64,000 nucleotides of DNA, taken from contig VXBP01003612.1 of the NCBI GenBank assembly GCA_013400115.1, positions 295,440 to 359,439 on the forward strand. Reading direction: 5' to 3'. Both the position numbers and the translations under genes were made by a program. Shown one piece after another: positions 33,501 through 43,803 of the stretch (within the stretch, counting starts at the first letter, position 1; every line of letters starts with the position of its first letter). This DNA is from Rhinopomastus cyanomelas (taxonomy: Eukaryota > Chordata > Aves > Bucerotiformes > Rhinopomastidae). The notes beneath the pieces are model-generated. The model worked only from the letters and a program-made list of their open reading frames with translations. It had not been told where the DNA came from and did not search any database.

Positions 33501-36500
33501 CTTGCCTCCTGAGAGAGTTGTTCAGCACTTCCAAGCACCTGCTCGCTGCTCCCTTCAGCAAATTAAGTTTGAGGGCTCAGAACAGAGCACACGTGTAGCA
33601 TGTTAGACAGGTGGTGGTTAGTAGGTCCAGAGGGTTCTTCTCCCCTCTCTGCTCAGGCCTTGTGTCCAGTTCTGAGCCCCTCTGTTCCAGAAGGACAGGG
33701 AACTGCTTGAAACAGCCCAGCACAGAGCCACAAGGATGATGGAGTGGAGCATCTCCCTGGTGAGGAAAGGCTGAGGGAGCTGGGGCTGTTCAGCTGGAGG
33801 AGACTGAGGGGTGACCCCATGAATGTTGATAAATATTGACAGGGTGAGTGTCAGGAGGACAGAGCCAGGCTCTGCTCAGGGGTGTCCAGTGACAGGAAAA
33901 GGGGCAGCAGGGACAGGCTGGAGCAGAGGAGGTTCTGTGGAAACATCAGGAGAAACATCTTCCCTGTGAGGGTGACAGAGCCCTGGCCCAGGCTGGCCAG
34001 AGAGGTTGTGGAGTCTCCTCTGGAGACTTTCAAACCCCCCTGGATGTTCCTGTGGGACCTGTCCTAGGGGATCCTGCTCTGACAGGGGGGTTGCACTACA
34101 TGATCTTTTGAGGTCACTTCCAAGCCCTGACATGGTGATTCTGTGAAGTCAGTGCACTGGGAGCCCACCTGCTTGAGCTGTTACAGGAAATAGCTGAGTC
34201 TTTCTGTGATAGAGCTGGATGGTTTCTCTGCATCAGTGCATCCTGGCCTGGCTCAAGACTTCTAAGAGCACTGCAGGCTGTATAGAAGGGAAGTAGTGAG
34301 TGCAGCAACAGAAGAGCTGTTTAACAAGAAGGGGAAAAAAGCTCTCTAATGGTTTCCTTGGAAAGGCTACTAAAACCAGACTGAACAGGTATCTCTCAAG
34401 GAGGACATTGGAAAAGTTTACTTTGCTGCCATTTAAATGGATTTGGCCACCTGAGGTGCTTCTGTGCCCCATTTTCTTTTGATTTCTCAGAAATGGCAAA
34501 AAGCCAGGCCACATTTTCAGGCAGAGAGCCTCAGAGGACCCTAATGTAGGCCTTCCAGTGCATGTGAAATGTCAGCAGGCACAACCAGAGGGGTGGCACT
34601 TACCCAGTGCCATGCAGAAAGCAGGACATGACTGCATGGGCAAGCGTGAGGTGGGGGCAGGCAGAGAGAGCTGGTCAGTGTGTGGCAGTCAGACAGCCAC
34701 AGGAAGAGGGAGGATTGCACAAGGCTCTAGGGGCAGTGCTTCTCTGTCATCTGTGCGTAGCTGGGCACATGTGGACAGTGAGTGGGGGTAAACAGGGGTG
34801 CTGTGATGTGGACAGCCAGTGTAAGACAGCCACGCTGCCCCACTTTCCACCCCTGACCTGCTGCTTCTGTGTCAAAACAGACCCAGCAGCTCAGGTCTGA
34901 GCGAGTTTCTTAGAGCCTGCGGAAAGGAGCAGCTGCCCCAGTGCCTGCTGAAATGGGTGAACAACTACCCCACAGTTGGTAGGGGGACATCCCAGGCACC
35001 TGAGGGACCTGCTAGGATCTGCTCTGTCAGCCTGTAGGAGCTGCAAATGCATTTCACTGAGTTTGAGCAGCTGGAGCATCTTCCAAGGACACAGGTCCCG
35101 GTTTCATTTGGGGTTCATCACTCCTGATTGTCAACGCTGTGTTTCATCGTGCTCTGATGCAGTGAGAACAAGCTTGTGCAACAGCCAGATTTGCTCGTGA
35201 CATCTGGCCCTAATTCCACAGGTCACTGACAGAAGGGACGTGATCTTTCAGGAGAGGCACCGTCCAGGGAATTTTCCTGGCCACGGCCACATGGTCGGGC
35301 AATCGGAACCGAGTAAGATACCAGAAACCACTGACATCCCAGGTAAATTCTCAAAGCTCTGTCAAAAAAAAAGCAGCTGACTCCTAAAACTGAGAATCAA
35401 AACCTTACCAGGGCAGTCCAGCTGGTGGGAGGATTGGACTGGATGATCTTTTGAGGTCCCTTCCAACCCCTAATGTTCAGCGAGTCTGCGAGCCACGCAG
35501 GGTCTCAGCAAGGAAGGAAATGCTTCTGAGTCAGAACCACACACGTGTAACCCAGTGTTGCTCCAGAAGCTGGGTGCCAGGCAGAACATGTGGTGTCCTC
35601 TCAGCTTTAAGTCCCCCTAAAGAATGAGACTTGATGAGTAAAGAAAGGACCACAAGATGAGCAAGTTTCCTGAAACTTATCTGCCCCGTGCCTTTCTGAA
35701 AGGCCAAGCTCCTTCTAGTTTCACCCTTATCAGTATCTGCTACTCCTTCACACGATGAAAAATTCTCCAAATCCATAAAAAACAGTCCTGTCACAGAACA
35801 TTAGGGATTGGAAGGGACCTGGAAAGATCAGCCAGCCCAATCCCCCTGCCACAGCAGGATCCTGTAGATCCAGTTGCACAGGAACACGTCCAGGTGGGTT
35901 TGAAACATCTCCAGAGGAGGAGACTCCACAACCCCCTGGGCAGACCAAGAGCTGGTCTCAGCTGAGCTGGGGGAGATAATTGCTCTCCCTGTTGGCTGTT
36001 GTGCTCCCTCGTTTCACCCACTCAGCTAATTCTGGGGGAAAATCATTTGTTGAAAAGCCTGACACCTCTCCACTCTGGCAGGTCCCCAACTCCACAAGTT
36101 CTCAAGATTCAGAGAAGCCATCAGTGTCCAAGATTCAGCCAGAGCAGCACAGCAGGTACAAGCAGCCCCCTAAACCCCCAGAGGAGGCCACCAGCAGCAA
36201 TTCCCTCGGCTCAGCACCTCCTCCTCATGCCTCTGGCAGCTCTGTGTAACCTCCTCCTCCTCACAGGGAGGCTCCAGCAGAGCACACGTGGCACTTTGGC
36301 ACCTTCTCCCAGCCTTTCCTGGCAACTGGCTGCTCTCTGTGCAAGGCAGGCAGTGCTGACACTCACCTGGTTTGGTTTCAGGGCTCTGATGGGGAGCAGA
36401 GCAAAGAGATCCTGGTGGAGACACCCAGGCTGTCTGCCCTGGAAAGGTACAGGCACAGCTCCTCCATCCCTTCCTGCCAGGCTCTTAGCTGCCTCCTGTT

Positions 36501-38205
36501 CCATCACTGCAGGTTTATTTCAGGGGTTTGAATTAAGGAAGTAAAAGGACTTCCCCCTTCTAATCTTGTACCTTAGAAACAATGAATGAAAAAAGGCCAT
36601 GTTTAGTCTTTTGGGGAGACACTGCACTGCTCAGGTGAACCTGTCATGTTTTTACAGCTGTAGCTAAAGCTCCTGTTCAAAATATTCCTTTGACTGCTGT
36701 GAGGTACTTCTCCTGATGCCCAGAGTTTGAAAACATCTAAAAAGCTGTTTGTGATCAATGGAAAGGGGAGAATTCCTCCCAGAAAATGACACCTGAGCAG
36801 GAGGTCACACAAACAACACTGTTCCACTCAGTCTTCTGGTAAGACAAGACCCAAATAGCTAATGACAAAAAACCCTCAACTAAACCAAAGAAGATTATTT
36901 TTAATCAAAAAAGTAGGGCACAGACTTAGCAGACAGCCCTGATCTAAAATGAAGAAGCTAAAAAAGGTCAACAACCCCCTTTTTGAGGCACCTTTAAGCA
37001 CAGAAATCAAAGCAGCAGCTTGGTCTGTGGGTCAGCGCAGTCTTTGTTGATCCCAAAGATGGTCCCAAGCCTGAACCACCTCTCACTAGTCCAGGTCACC
37101 TTCTGGCCATTGGGTAGATCTCCCAGGCTCTGTGGCCAGCAGAGCCTTTGCTCCACAGCTGATGATGTCTTCTAACCTCCAGCATGAAGATGGCTGAAGG
37201 GGATGAAGCTTCTGCTCCCAACATCTGCACCCTCCGCATCAAATCTGAGAGCGGGGAGCAGACCTACATCGTAAAGATGCTCTTCACAGAGACCATAGGG
37301 GACCTGCGCCAACACCTCACCCACGCCAGGTAGGCCCAGGGCTTGCTCCCCACAGGCTCCACAGAGCCCAGGGGAGGTTTCTTAACAACAGCTGACAGCC
37401 CTGGAGCTGAGCAGGGCTGGGGATTACAGCCCGTGGAGCCCCTGGGCACCATCTGCTGCTTTGCCTGCCCCAGAGAAGCTCCCTGGGCAGCACTGCTGGG
37501 CATTTAAATACCCTCCTTGGCCAAAAATCAGACCCAGCAGCACAGAGAGGCCACTTCTGTCCCCTCAGAACTGCCATCAGAGCCATCGCTGCCGTTGCCT
37601 CCTCCCAGCTGCTTAGGAGTTGCCACCATTTCCAAGGTGCTGGTGCAACCTGGAAGCTGAGCTGCAGCCCTCAGCTCAGCCAGTGGACCCTCTGCTGGGC
37701 AACCACCACCCTTTGCTCTACATCCCAACACACCAAACGCTGCCCGAGGGCTCACGCAGCCCTTTGGGGACAGCTCCAGATGGCTGAGGAGACTCCTTTG
37801 CTCTCCTCACTCTTGTTCCAGGCTGCAGCTCTGGCCTGAGCCTGCGCTGAGCTCACCGCAGTCGGGACGTGCAGCCTGGCCGATCGCAGTTTGGGCAGGA
37901 AGCCCCATTTTCTGCTTGTGACACAGTCTCTCCCTCTGCTCTTACATAACCGCAGCTGGATCAGCTGGAACTTCTCGACCCAATCTTGGGGGATCCTGTG
38001 GGTAGGAAAGTCTGTGCTGTTCTTTCCTAGGGGTGGAGACTCCAACTCGTATGAGATCATCAGTACCTTTCCCCTGCGGGTCTACGTGGACAACACCAGG
38101 AGCCTGCAGGACTGCGGCCTGACCCCCAGCTGCTCCTTGCTGCTGCGGAGAAGAGACCCTTCTCAGAGAAGGGACCCTTGCTGCCATGAGGGGACAAGGC
38201 TGTAA
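27545..38205 (+). CDS. UBXN11: UBXN11, SEP and UBX domain protein
   Basis: UBX-family protein (socius/COA-1), a putative adaptor of the p97/VCP ATPase. Coding exons: 27545-27635, 27916-28016, 28954-29008, 30028-30104, 30585-30699, 32084-32289, 33374-33451, 35222-35342, 36026-36081, 36382-36446, 37183-37329, 38031-38205; 428 codons plus stop, frame intact. Residues about 40-108 are a coiled coil (KITLLEEKLEEQ, KKIAELEEKIKTLEEE). The SEP domain spans about 195-275 (LMLYQNGVVMF, YEDPSTQQCLQDIMDGYFPLELQR, FPGHGHMVGQ). The UBX domain spans about 333-418 (CTLRIKSESGEQTYIV, STFPLRVYVDN), with the usual FPR motif replaced by FPL. The start at 27545 follows the exon 2 acceptor and has context AAGATGA. 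Exon 36026-36081 has a weak donor (CAGGTCCCC) and is the least certain; phase forces this choice. Compact compared with human (520 aa as recalled). Confidence 0.9.
28467..28740 (-). mobile_element. CR1 LINE fragment (UBXN11 intron)
   Basis: GATAGAATCACAGCATCATT then TTGGAAAAGACCTTTAAGATTATCAAGTCCAACCC is reduced here to its start: the reversed CR1 3' end, with the tail through the reversed 'GGGCAGCCTGTGCCA' block. Confidence 0.9.
31029..31130 (-). mobile_element. CR1 LINE 3'-end fragment (UBXN11 intron)
   Basis: TTGAATCACAGAACATTAGG start, same variant as 26320. About 100 bp survive, ending near CACACAGGAGCA. Confidence 0.9.
32300..32985 (+). mobile_element. CR1 LINE fragment interrupted by a nested CR1
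   Basis: Forward CR1 from near GGGAGGTGATTGTCCACCTCT to TGAATGATCCTGTGATC. It starts only a few bases after the donor of UBXN11 exon 32084-32289. Bases 32684-32769 are a second CR1 in the opposite direction inserted into it. Confidence 0.9.
32684..32769 (-). mobile_element. Nested CR1 LINE 3' end
   Basis: AGAATCACAGAACATTAGGG start (reversed 3' end) lies between 'TAGACTGGACACTAC' and 'CATGATCAGGAAAAGGTTCTT' of the host copy, which is otherwise continuous. So this insertion is younger than its host. Confidence 0.85.
33221..33320 (-). mobile_element. CR1 LINE 3'-end remnant (UBXN11 intron)
   Basis: GGATCCTTTAGGCTGGAGAAG and 'TTACAAAGTCCAACCATTAACC' match a diverged reversed CR1 3' end. Lies 53 bp upstream of exon 33374. 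Confidence 0.75.
33605..34146 (+). mobile_element. CR1 LINE fragment (UBXN11 intron)
   Basis: From the 'TTGTGTCCAGTTCTGAGCCC' segment through 'TGGATGTTCCTGTGGGACC' to 'GGTGATTCTGTGA'. Forward orientation, longer than most copies here. Confidence 0.9.
35428..35490 (+). mobile_element. CR1 LINE 3'-terminal fragment (UBXN11 intron)
   Basis: GGAGGATTGGACTGGATGATC then TTTTGAGGTCCCTTCCAACC is the forward CR1 3' end; only the last 60 bp are present. Confidence 0.8.
35792..35943 (-). mobile_element. CR1 LINE fragment 80 bp upstream of UBXN11 exon 9
   Basis: CACAGAACATTAGGGATTGG start. Ends at CCCTGGGCAG, 82 bp before the splice junction at 36026. Confidence 0.9.
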
Positions 38206-39140
38206 CCAGCTTAATGGCTCCAGAAAAGAGCTGCTCACTCCAAGCTCTGCAAGAGGAAGGGGTGGCCTTGCTGCTGGGACAGACATAAAACCTCCCCTGC
38301 TGGGAACTGTCCTTCCATGTTTAGTTTCATTGCGCTGATACCTGGGGCACAGAGGAGCGCTCTGAGGCAGTGGTTTGGCCTCTCCCTTTGCAAGTGGGTG
38401 CTGGGACCAGTCCTGCTGCCTCACACAGGCTGCTTTCCCCAAGATGGGTGGGATCCTAACAGGGTGGGGAATGTCTCTGTCACAAGGCCTGGTGTCTCAT
38501 CTCTGCTGGAGATCACACAGTTGATCCCCTGCTGAGCACCAGCATCACACTACTACTGGGCAGTTGCTTAGCTGGGCTCAGGGTTTCTCAGCAGGAGATG
38601 GACACACAGCCAGAGTCCATTTGCTCTCTGCACACAGCTGCTCCCCAGGGGCTCTGCTGCACTCACACCACGAGAGAAACGGGCTCAGTTACATGGTCCC
38701 TGGTGAAGCTAACCCTGAGGGCCTTGAGCCGTTGCAATGCTGGGGCAGAGCCAAGCTCCAGTGCAGCCAGGAGATCCTGCTACTGGGTTTCCTGTACGTG
38801 AACGTGTCCTTCCCTCACACAGCCCCCCCAGCTCCAGCTCAGCGCAGGCTCGAAGCCACAGGAGCCACCAGCCCCACTCCCTCCCTTGGCAACCTGGGGC
38901 TGGATGCTGCAACAGGACACCATGTCATCGGAGAGGAACATAATCCCTTTGCTGCCTCCCTGATGAAGCCCAGCATCCTCCTCCCTCCGCTGTGGGCTGG
39001 GGCTGTGCTCTGCCAGCCCCTTTTCCCCAGCACATTCTTCTCATTTCAGCCGGGACAAGCTCCCACTTGTGTGAGGCAGCACCTCCTGGCAGAAGCCCTG
39101 CACACACCACCCCCCTCCTTAAAGGCTCCCAGTAAAACCA
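38206..39140 (+). other. UBXN11 3' flank
   Basis: No coding exon or transposon seen. The nearest poly(A)-like string on the plus strand is ATAAAA near 38285; a canonical AATAAA on the plus strand occurs only near 39820. UBXN11 and SH3BGRL3 converge here. Confidence 0.4.
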
Positions 39141-39146
39141 TTTATT
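39141..39146 (-). terminator. Candidate poly(A) signal of SH3BGRL3
   Basis: TTTATT on plus, AATAAA on the gene strand, 1.45 kb after the SH3BGRL3 stop. An ATTAAA at 39722-39727 (minus) is an alternative nearer signal. Confidence 0.4.
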
Positions 39147-40592
39147 GAAGCCACAGTTCCTTCTCCTATTGGGACCTCAACACTATGGCTGCTGCAGAAC
39201 AGGCACAACACCCAGAGCTCTTCCCAGACCCTCCACAACTCAAGATCAGGCAGCACCAGCTACCACCACTGGCTTCCCATGACTCAACCCCACAGCTCTA
39301 AGGGAGTTTCCTTTTCCTCTTCCTCCACTTAGAGCAGATACAGTTGGGGTCTTCAACACAGGGACCCCCCTACAGCCGTTTCCCCTCTAGATCCTGGTTT
39401 ACCACCAAGGGATCTTTGCAGCAGGGGGCTGGTTTTGACTCAGGTCCCTTCCCCAGGGGGTGCCACTCTTACCACACTGAAGAGAGGAAGAGGTCCCTGT
39501 CCCTACCTCACCGTAGGACATTCAGACAGGTCCTGTGAGCCTTTGATTAGCTGCACTTTAAGATGTTAAGATCTTTGTGTGAGGCTGCAGCAGCGACTAC
39601 AACTGACTCAGCTTCCTTGAGCTGGAAGCAACTCAGAGTAGGGCGATGTTAGAACCTGTAGTCAAAAAGAAAGCCAAGTTTAAAAAGGAACCCACGAGTC
39701 CCGAAGGGAAAGGTACAGTAACATTTAATAGCATCTTGGAAGACAACACTGGTTATAAACTCTCGCTTTTTGGCAGGAAAACAAAATGCACTTGGTCCAG
39801 GTTGCAAAAAAAATACAATAAAGTGAAAAAAAAACAACTCAAAAAGGAAAAACAGCTGGAGCCTTCAGCTGGTCTGGAGCAGCCCTGAGCTGTTAGTGCT
39901 CCCTCAGCTCCTGCTTCCAGGATCATCCATCTCCTTCCCAGGCAGCCTGAGGAGTGACACCAGCCTGGTGCCCCAGCCTCCCTCCATGGTGGGTGGGGTC
40001 CACCCCTTCCTCTCCAGCTCTGCGCAGTAATTATTGCAATTAAATTAAAACCAAATGAAGAAAACAAAACCAAAAGAACAAAAAAATCTACTGAGTTGCC
40101 ATTGATTGAGATGAAAAAAAAAACCCCAACCCACCCAAAACAACAGAAAAAGGAAGTGAGGCAGCAGGATTTACAATTTGAACAGCAACTGGGAGAAGTG
40201 GGAAGTCAGACGCAACCCTAAGCCCTTCCCTCCTGGAAGGGAAGGTGTCCCTGCGGAGGGGAGGGCTGGCTGCCGGCCGCACTTCGCACAGCCCGGGAGG
40301 CTTTGCTGTTTGCAGAGGCACTGGAAGCTGCGGAGCGAGCCAGGCCCAGCTGTGATCAGAGGCCGTGCGCAGCGAGCGACAGGCTTGCTTTGGATCCCTC
40401 GGAGATGATATCGGGGCCAGGCAGGAGGGAATCGTAGGCAGCTGCGATGAGGAGTTTTGGTCATGGGTTTTCCCCGTGCTGGGATGCAGGTCGCGGTGCC
40501 GGGACGGCGCCGACAACCTGGAGGTGAAGGTGGTTGGAGATGAGGGTGCTCGGGAATGCAGGTAGAGTCCAGGACAGGAGGGGAGCCGGGGC

Positions 40593-41487
40593 TCAGGCCA
40601 GCTTCAGGAACTCCTGCAGGGTGTTCTGCTCCACCGCTTCCACGAAGAGCTCGTAATCCTGCGGGGAAAAGCCACACTGTCGCTCACGAGGGACCAACAG
40701 TACAGGAAGAGCGCAGGGACCCCCCACAAACTAGTTCACTAGAGGACAACCACTGCCTGCGGTCACCCCGAGTCCCTCTGTGCAGGTCCCACTTTTAACA
40801 AGCCACTGCTCCAAATTCCCACTAATCCTGGCAGCACTTGGGGCATCTCCTGAGAAACACCTTGTGAAAGGAGTTTTGACACCATGTGGAGCCGCCTCAA
40901 GGCGATGGGGTAGCAGCCCCCCACGATGCTGTTCCCCCTCCCCAACACAGAGCACAAGCCTTACCCCGCAGTAGTGGTCTCCATTGACAATCTGGGGTGG
41001 GATGGCTTTGGGGTTCCCCGCCTTCGCCCTCATCTCCTCCCGCAGAGCGTTGTCCTGGGAGATGTCCACCAGCTCGTACTTGATGTTTTTCCCATCGAGG
41101 ATTCTGGTGACTTCGCTCTGTTGGGATTTGATCTGGAAGCCGGGTGGGGAGAGGTGGGTTATAGGGGGTACGAGAGGAGCCTAAACGAGTAGTCACACAC
41201 TCGTGTGCTGGCCACACTCCTTACAGACCACGGGCCTCAGTCCTGCGTGGGGAGGTGGGGGGGATGCGCAGAAAGATGGATTCAGAGAAAGAGGAGAATG
41301 GGGCAGCGACAGCAAGGGAAAAGGACCTCCGGGATCGGGCTGGGGTGGGGTAAGGAGGGAATCCCGCGACTCCCGAGGGCAGACCCGCCCCCTCCGCGGG
41401 GAAAAGGAGCCCTAGACCCCCCCAGCGAGCCCCGCTCACCTCCCGGGAGCCGGTCACCGAGGTGCTGTAGACCTTGAGGCTGCTCAT
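40593..41487 (-). CDS. SH3BGRL3: SH3BGRL3, SH3-binding glutamic acid-rich-like protein 3
   Basis: Small cytosolic protein with a thioredoxin/glutaredoxin fold that lacks the redox CxxC pair. Coding exons 41440-41487 (MSSLKVYSTSVTGSRE), 40965-41132 (IKSQQSEVTRILDGKNIKYE.. to ..IVNGDHYCG) and 40593-40658 (DYELFVEAVEQNTLQEFLKLA). All junctions are phase 0 with GT-AG ends; total 93 residues, the same as human as I recall it, with only a handful of substitutions. Features expected of the family are present: the N-terminal beta strand VYSTSVTGS, the cis-Pro region PPQIVNGD and the C-terminal helix. The start ATG is the first in the exon, next to a CpG promoter. It lies head-to-tail behind CEP85, as in human. 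Confidence 0.98.
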
Positions 41488-41620
41488 GGTGCGATCGCGG
41501 CCGCTCCCAGCGCTCAGCCCGGCGGAGGGAGGGAGCGGAGGGCGGGACAGGAGGCTCCGGGCGGGTCCCGCATGTGACTGCGGGGGCCAATGGAGGCTGC
41601 GGGCCCGGGCATGCGGGGAT
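41488..41620 (-). promoter_or_regulatory. SH3BGRL3 CpG promoter
   Basis: GC-rich DNA upstream of the start codon, with a GGGCGGGAC GC box near 41538 and CCAAT at 41587-41591. No TATA box seen. Confidence 0.55.
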
Positions 41621-41700
41621 CGCTCGCACCGGCCATCACCCCCACCCTCCCCGCTGCACCGGGCACACGGGATGGATGGCAACGAGTGGAACAGAGCAAT

Positions 41701-41706
41701 TTTATT
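41701..41706 (-). terminator. Distal poly(A) signal, probably of CEP85
   Basis: TTTATT on plus gives AATAAA on the minus strand, in the context GTACCAAATAAAATTGC. It is 2.1 kb after the CEP85 stop and about 210 bp upstream of the SH3BGRL3 start codon on the same strand. Confidence 0.55.
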
Positions 41707-43772
41707 TGGTACTCAAACGCGTACAGACGACGGCAGAGACAAAGGGATGGAGGCTGGCTGAAGCCACCGCGGGCACCACGCCGTGAGGATGGGGTGGAAG
41801 GTGGCTTTAGGGTCCTGCTGCCCCTAAAAGGATGAACTGAGATTCCCCCCTGCACGGAGAGCAACAGGTGGGATCCCCCCATCTCAGCCAGACGGGCTAC
41901 AGCAGGATGAGGAGGTGACTTGGCTGCCCCAGGGCTGGGATGAAGCTGGGATGCTCCCAAGCATCAGCCAAGATGGTTTCGGCCACTGTTTGGTTTGACA
42001 GCCAAGGCAGAGGGCAAACACGACCCCACAGAGAACTAGATCTGGTGCCCCAAAGAGAAGGTGGGGAAAGGGGATGGTGCCCACCAGCACCCTGTGATCT
42101 CCACAGGAGATCACAGCTTGTCCCATGGGTGCCACTCTGCACCCCAGTAGTGCCCAGCGAGCTCCTAGCACCCAGGACAAAAAGCTTCAACAAACAGCCT
42201 TGGCCCTGTGTTTAGGGACAACAGCAGCCTGGGAGCAGAAACAGCCACAAGGGAACACACCAGATACTGAGAGCATAGGGCAAACACTGCTGTATGCTCC
42301 CCCTGCACCACGCAGGGGATAACTGGGGACCAGCAAACCAACCAGTCTGCTGCCACCATCACCCACAGCAGCCAAACACTCAGAACAGAACAGATTTGGT
42401 CATTACAGTTTAACACAAAGGAATAACAAGAGCATTTCTGCCAAACCTTGGGCTCGGGGCCCCCAACATGAACCGAGAATAACGAATGGCAGAATGCTCA
42501 GCAGTGTTTTCCAGTCAGATAAAACCCAGTCTCTTACTCATCAGCTGAAAAGCAGAACAGTTCCACCCTGAACACCACACTGTTGTCACAAACCAGCACT
42601 TGGTACTGTGAAGCTGCCACTAAGGCTGAGGAAGGCTGTTGATGGAGTGAACTGCACCCCACAGGGATTTAATTAGCAGCCCCACTAGTTGGCAGAGGAG
42701 CAGGGAGCTCACAGAGAGTGAGGGGAAGGGCTACAACAAAGCCTGAGCAGCCACAAAGCCTCTGGGGTCCCACTGCACCACCCTATAGTGTCAGGAGCAG
42801 GGTGGTTTCTCCCTCTAGAGCAGAGAGCCAAGCAAGGGTGAACTCTCCTGGCCAGTCTGTAGCAGAGTCCCCCAGGGCACAGACACCCTTGCATGGGCTA
42901 CAGAGCTTCAGGGCTCCCTGGGATGGCTCTGATGGTTCTAAAGGCCGCTACACGGAACAGCAGCCACCCATCCTGCCAGCAGATGCATTAGGCACGAAGC
43001 AGCACGGAGACAGGAGGTTTCTCCAGCACATTGAAGGCACTTGGGCACCACTCCACTTCCTCCGCAGCCTGAATCATCCCTGTGCTCAGAATGCTATTTT
43101 GAGGGGATAAAAGGGCTTAAGGCTCTTGGGGTAACTGCGCCCAGGGGGAGCATGTTTCAGTGTCACTTTACTCCCCAGCTCCTCTTGGCTACTGGAAGGC
43201 TCCACTTGCATTTACCTGAGGAAAGCAGCTCCTGCTCCATGAACAGCTACACAAACAGCAGAGCCAGAACTGAGCACCAAGCACCTGCAGAGCCCGTAGA
43301 GAGCAGGAGTTAAACTGGCACAACCGCTTCTCTTGTGGACTCCACAGAAATCCCTGAACACTGCGATAATCCTCTGGTCCTACGAGTCCCACAGGATCTG
43401 CACAGGGAATTTATCAGGAAGGTCAGGGCTGACATTTCCTTTTAGCGATGATTTTAACCGTCACGTGTGCATGTTCAGCATCTGCCGTGCCTGGAAGGCA
43501 AATCAGAATTCATCTCCCAGCGTCACGGACCACGCCAGCTCCAGCAAACACAGCACAAACACATTCCACGAGATCAAAGCTACTGCAAAGCCCGACACCA
43601 AAGCCCTGAACGATTCCAGTTAGCCAGTCAGCAGCTAAATGCTGCCAGCAACGAACCCCCTGATTTCTCAGGGATCAGAGGAGTCCCACATCTTGTACCC
43701 GAGCAAAGGGATGGTAAAGTGCTGAATAGGTTGTGGGTGGTAGGAGCTCTAAACTCCTGATGGTTTCAAGTC
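41707..43772 (-). other. CEP85: Probable long CEP85 3' UTR
   Basis: 2 kb between the proximal and distal poly(A) signals downstream of CEP85. No CR1, no tandem repeat and no coding exon on either strand; the lack of CR1 in a CR1-rich window fits transcribed 3' UTR. Confidence 0.45.
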
Positions 43773-43778
43773 TTTATT
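43773..43778 (-). terminator. Proximal poly(A) signal of CEP85
   Basis: AATAAA on the gene strand in the context GGAAATAAAGACTTG, only 26 bases after the stop codon. If used it would give an exceptionally short 3' UTR. Confidence 0.5.
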
Positions 43779-43803
43779 TCCTGCCTTACTTTGGGGAGGG
43801 TTG

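Noticed and set aside
36155..36156. Strong-looking donor CAG|GTACAA for UBXN11
   Set aside because: Leaves phase 2, which shifts the next exon out of the frame that encodes EILVETP and the UBX domain.
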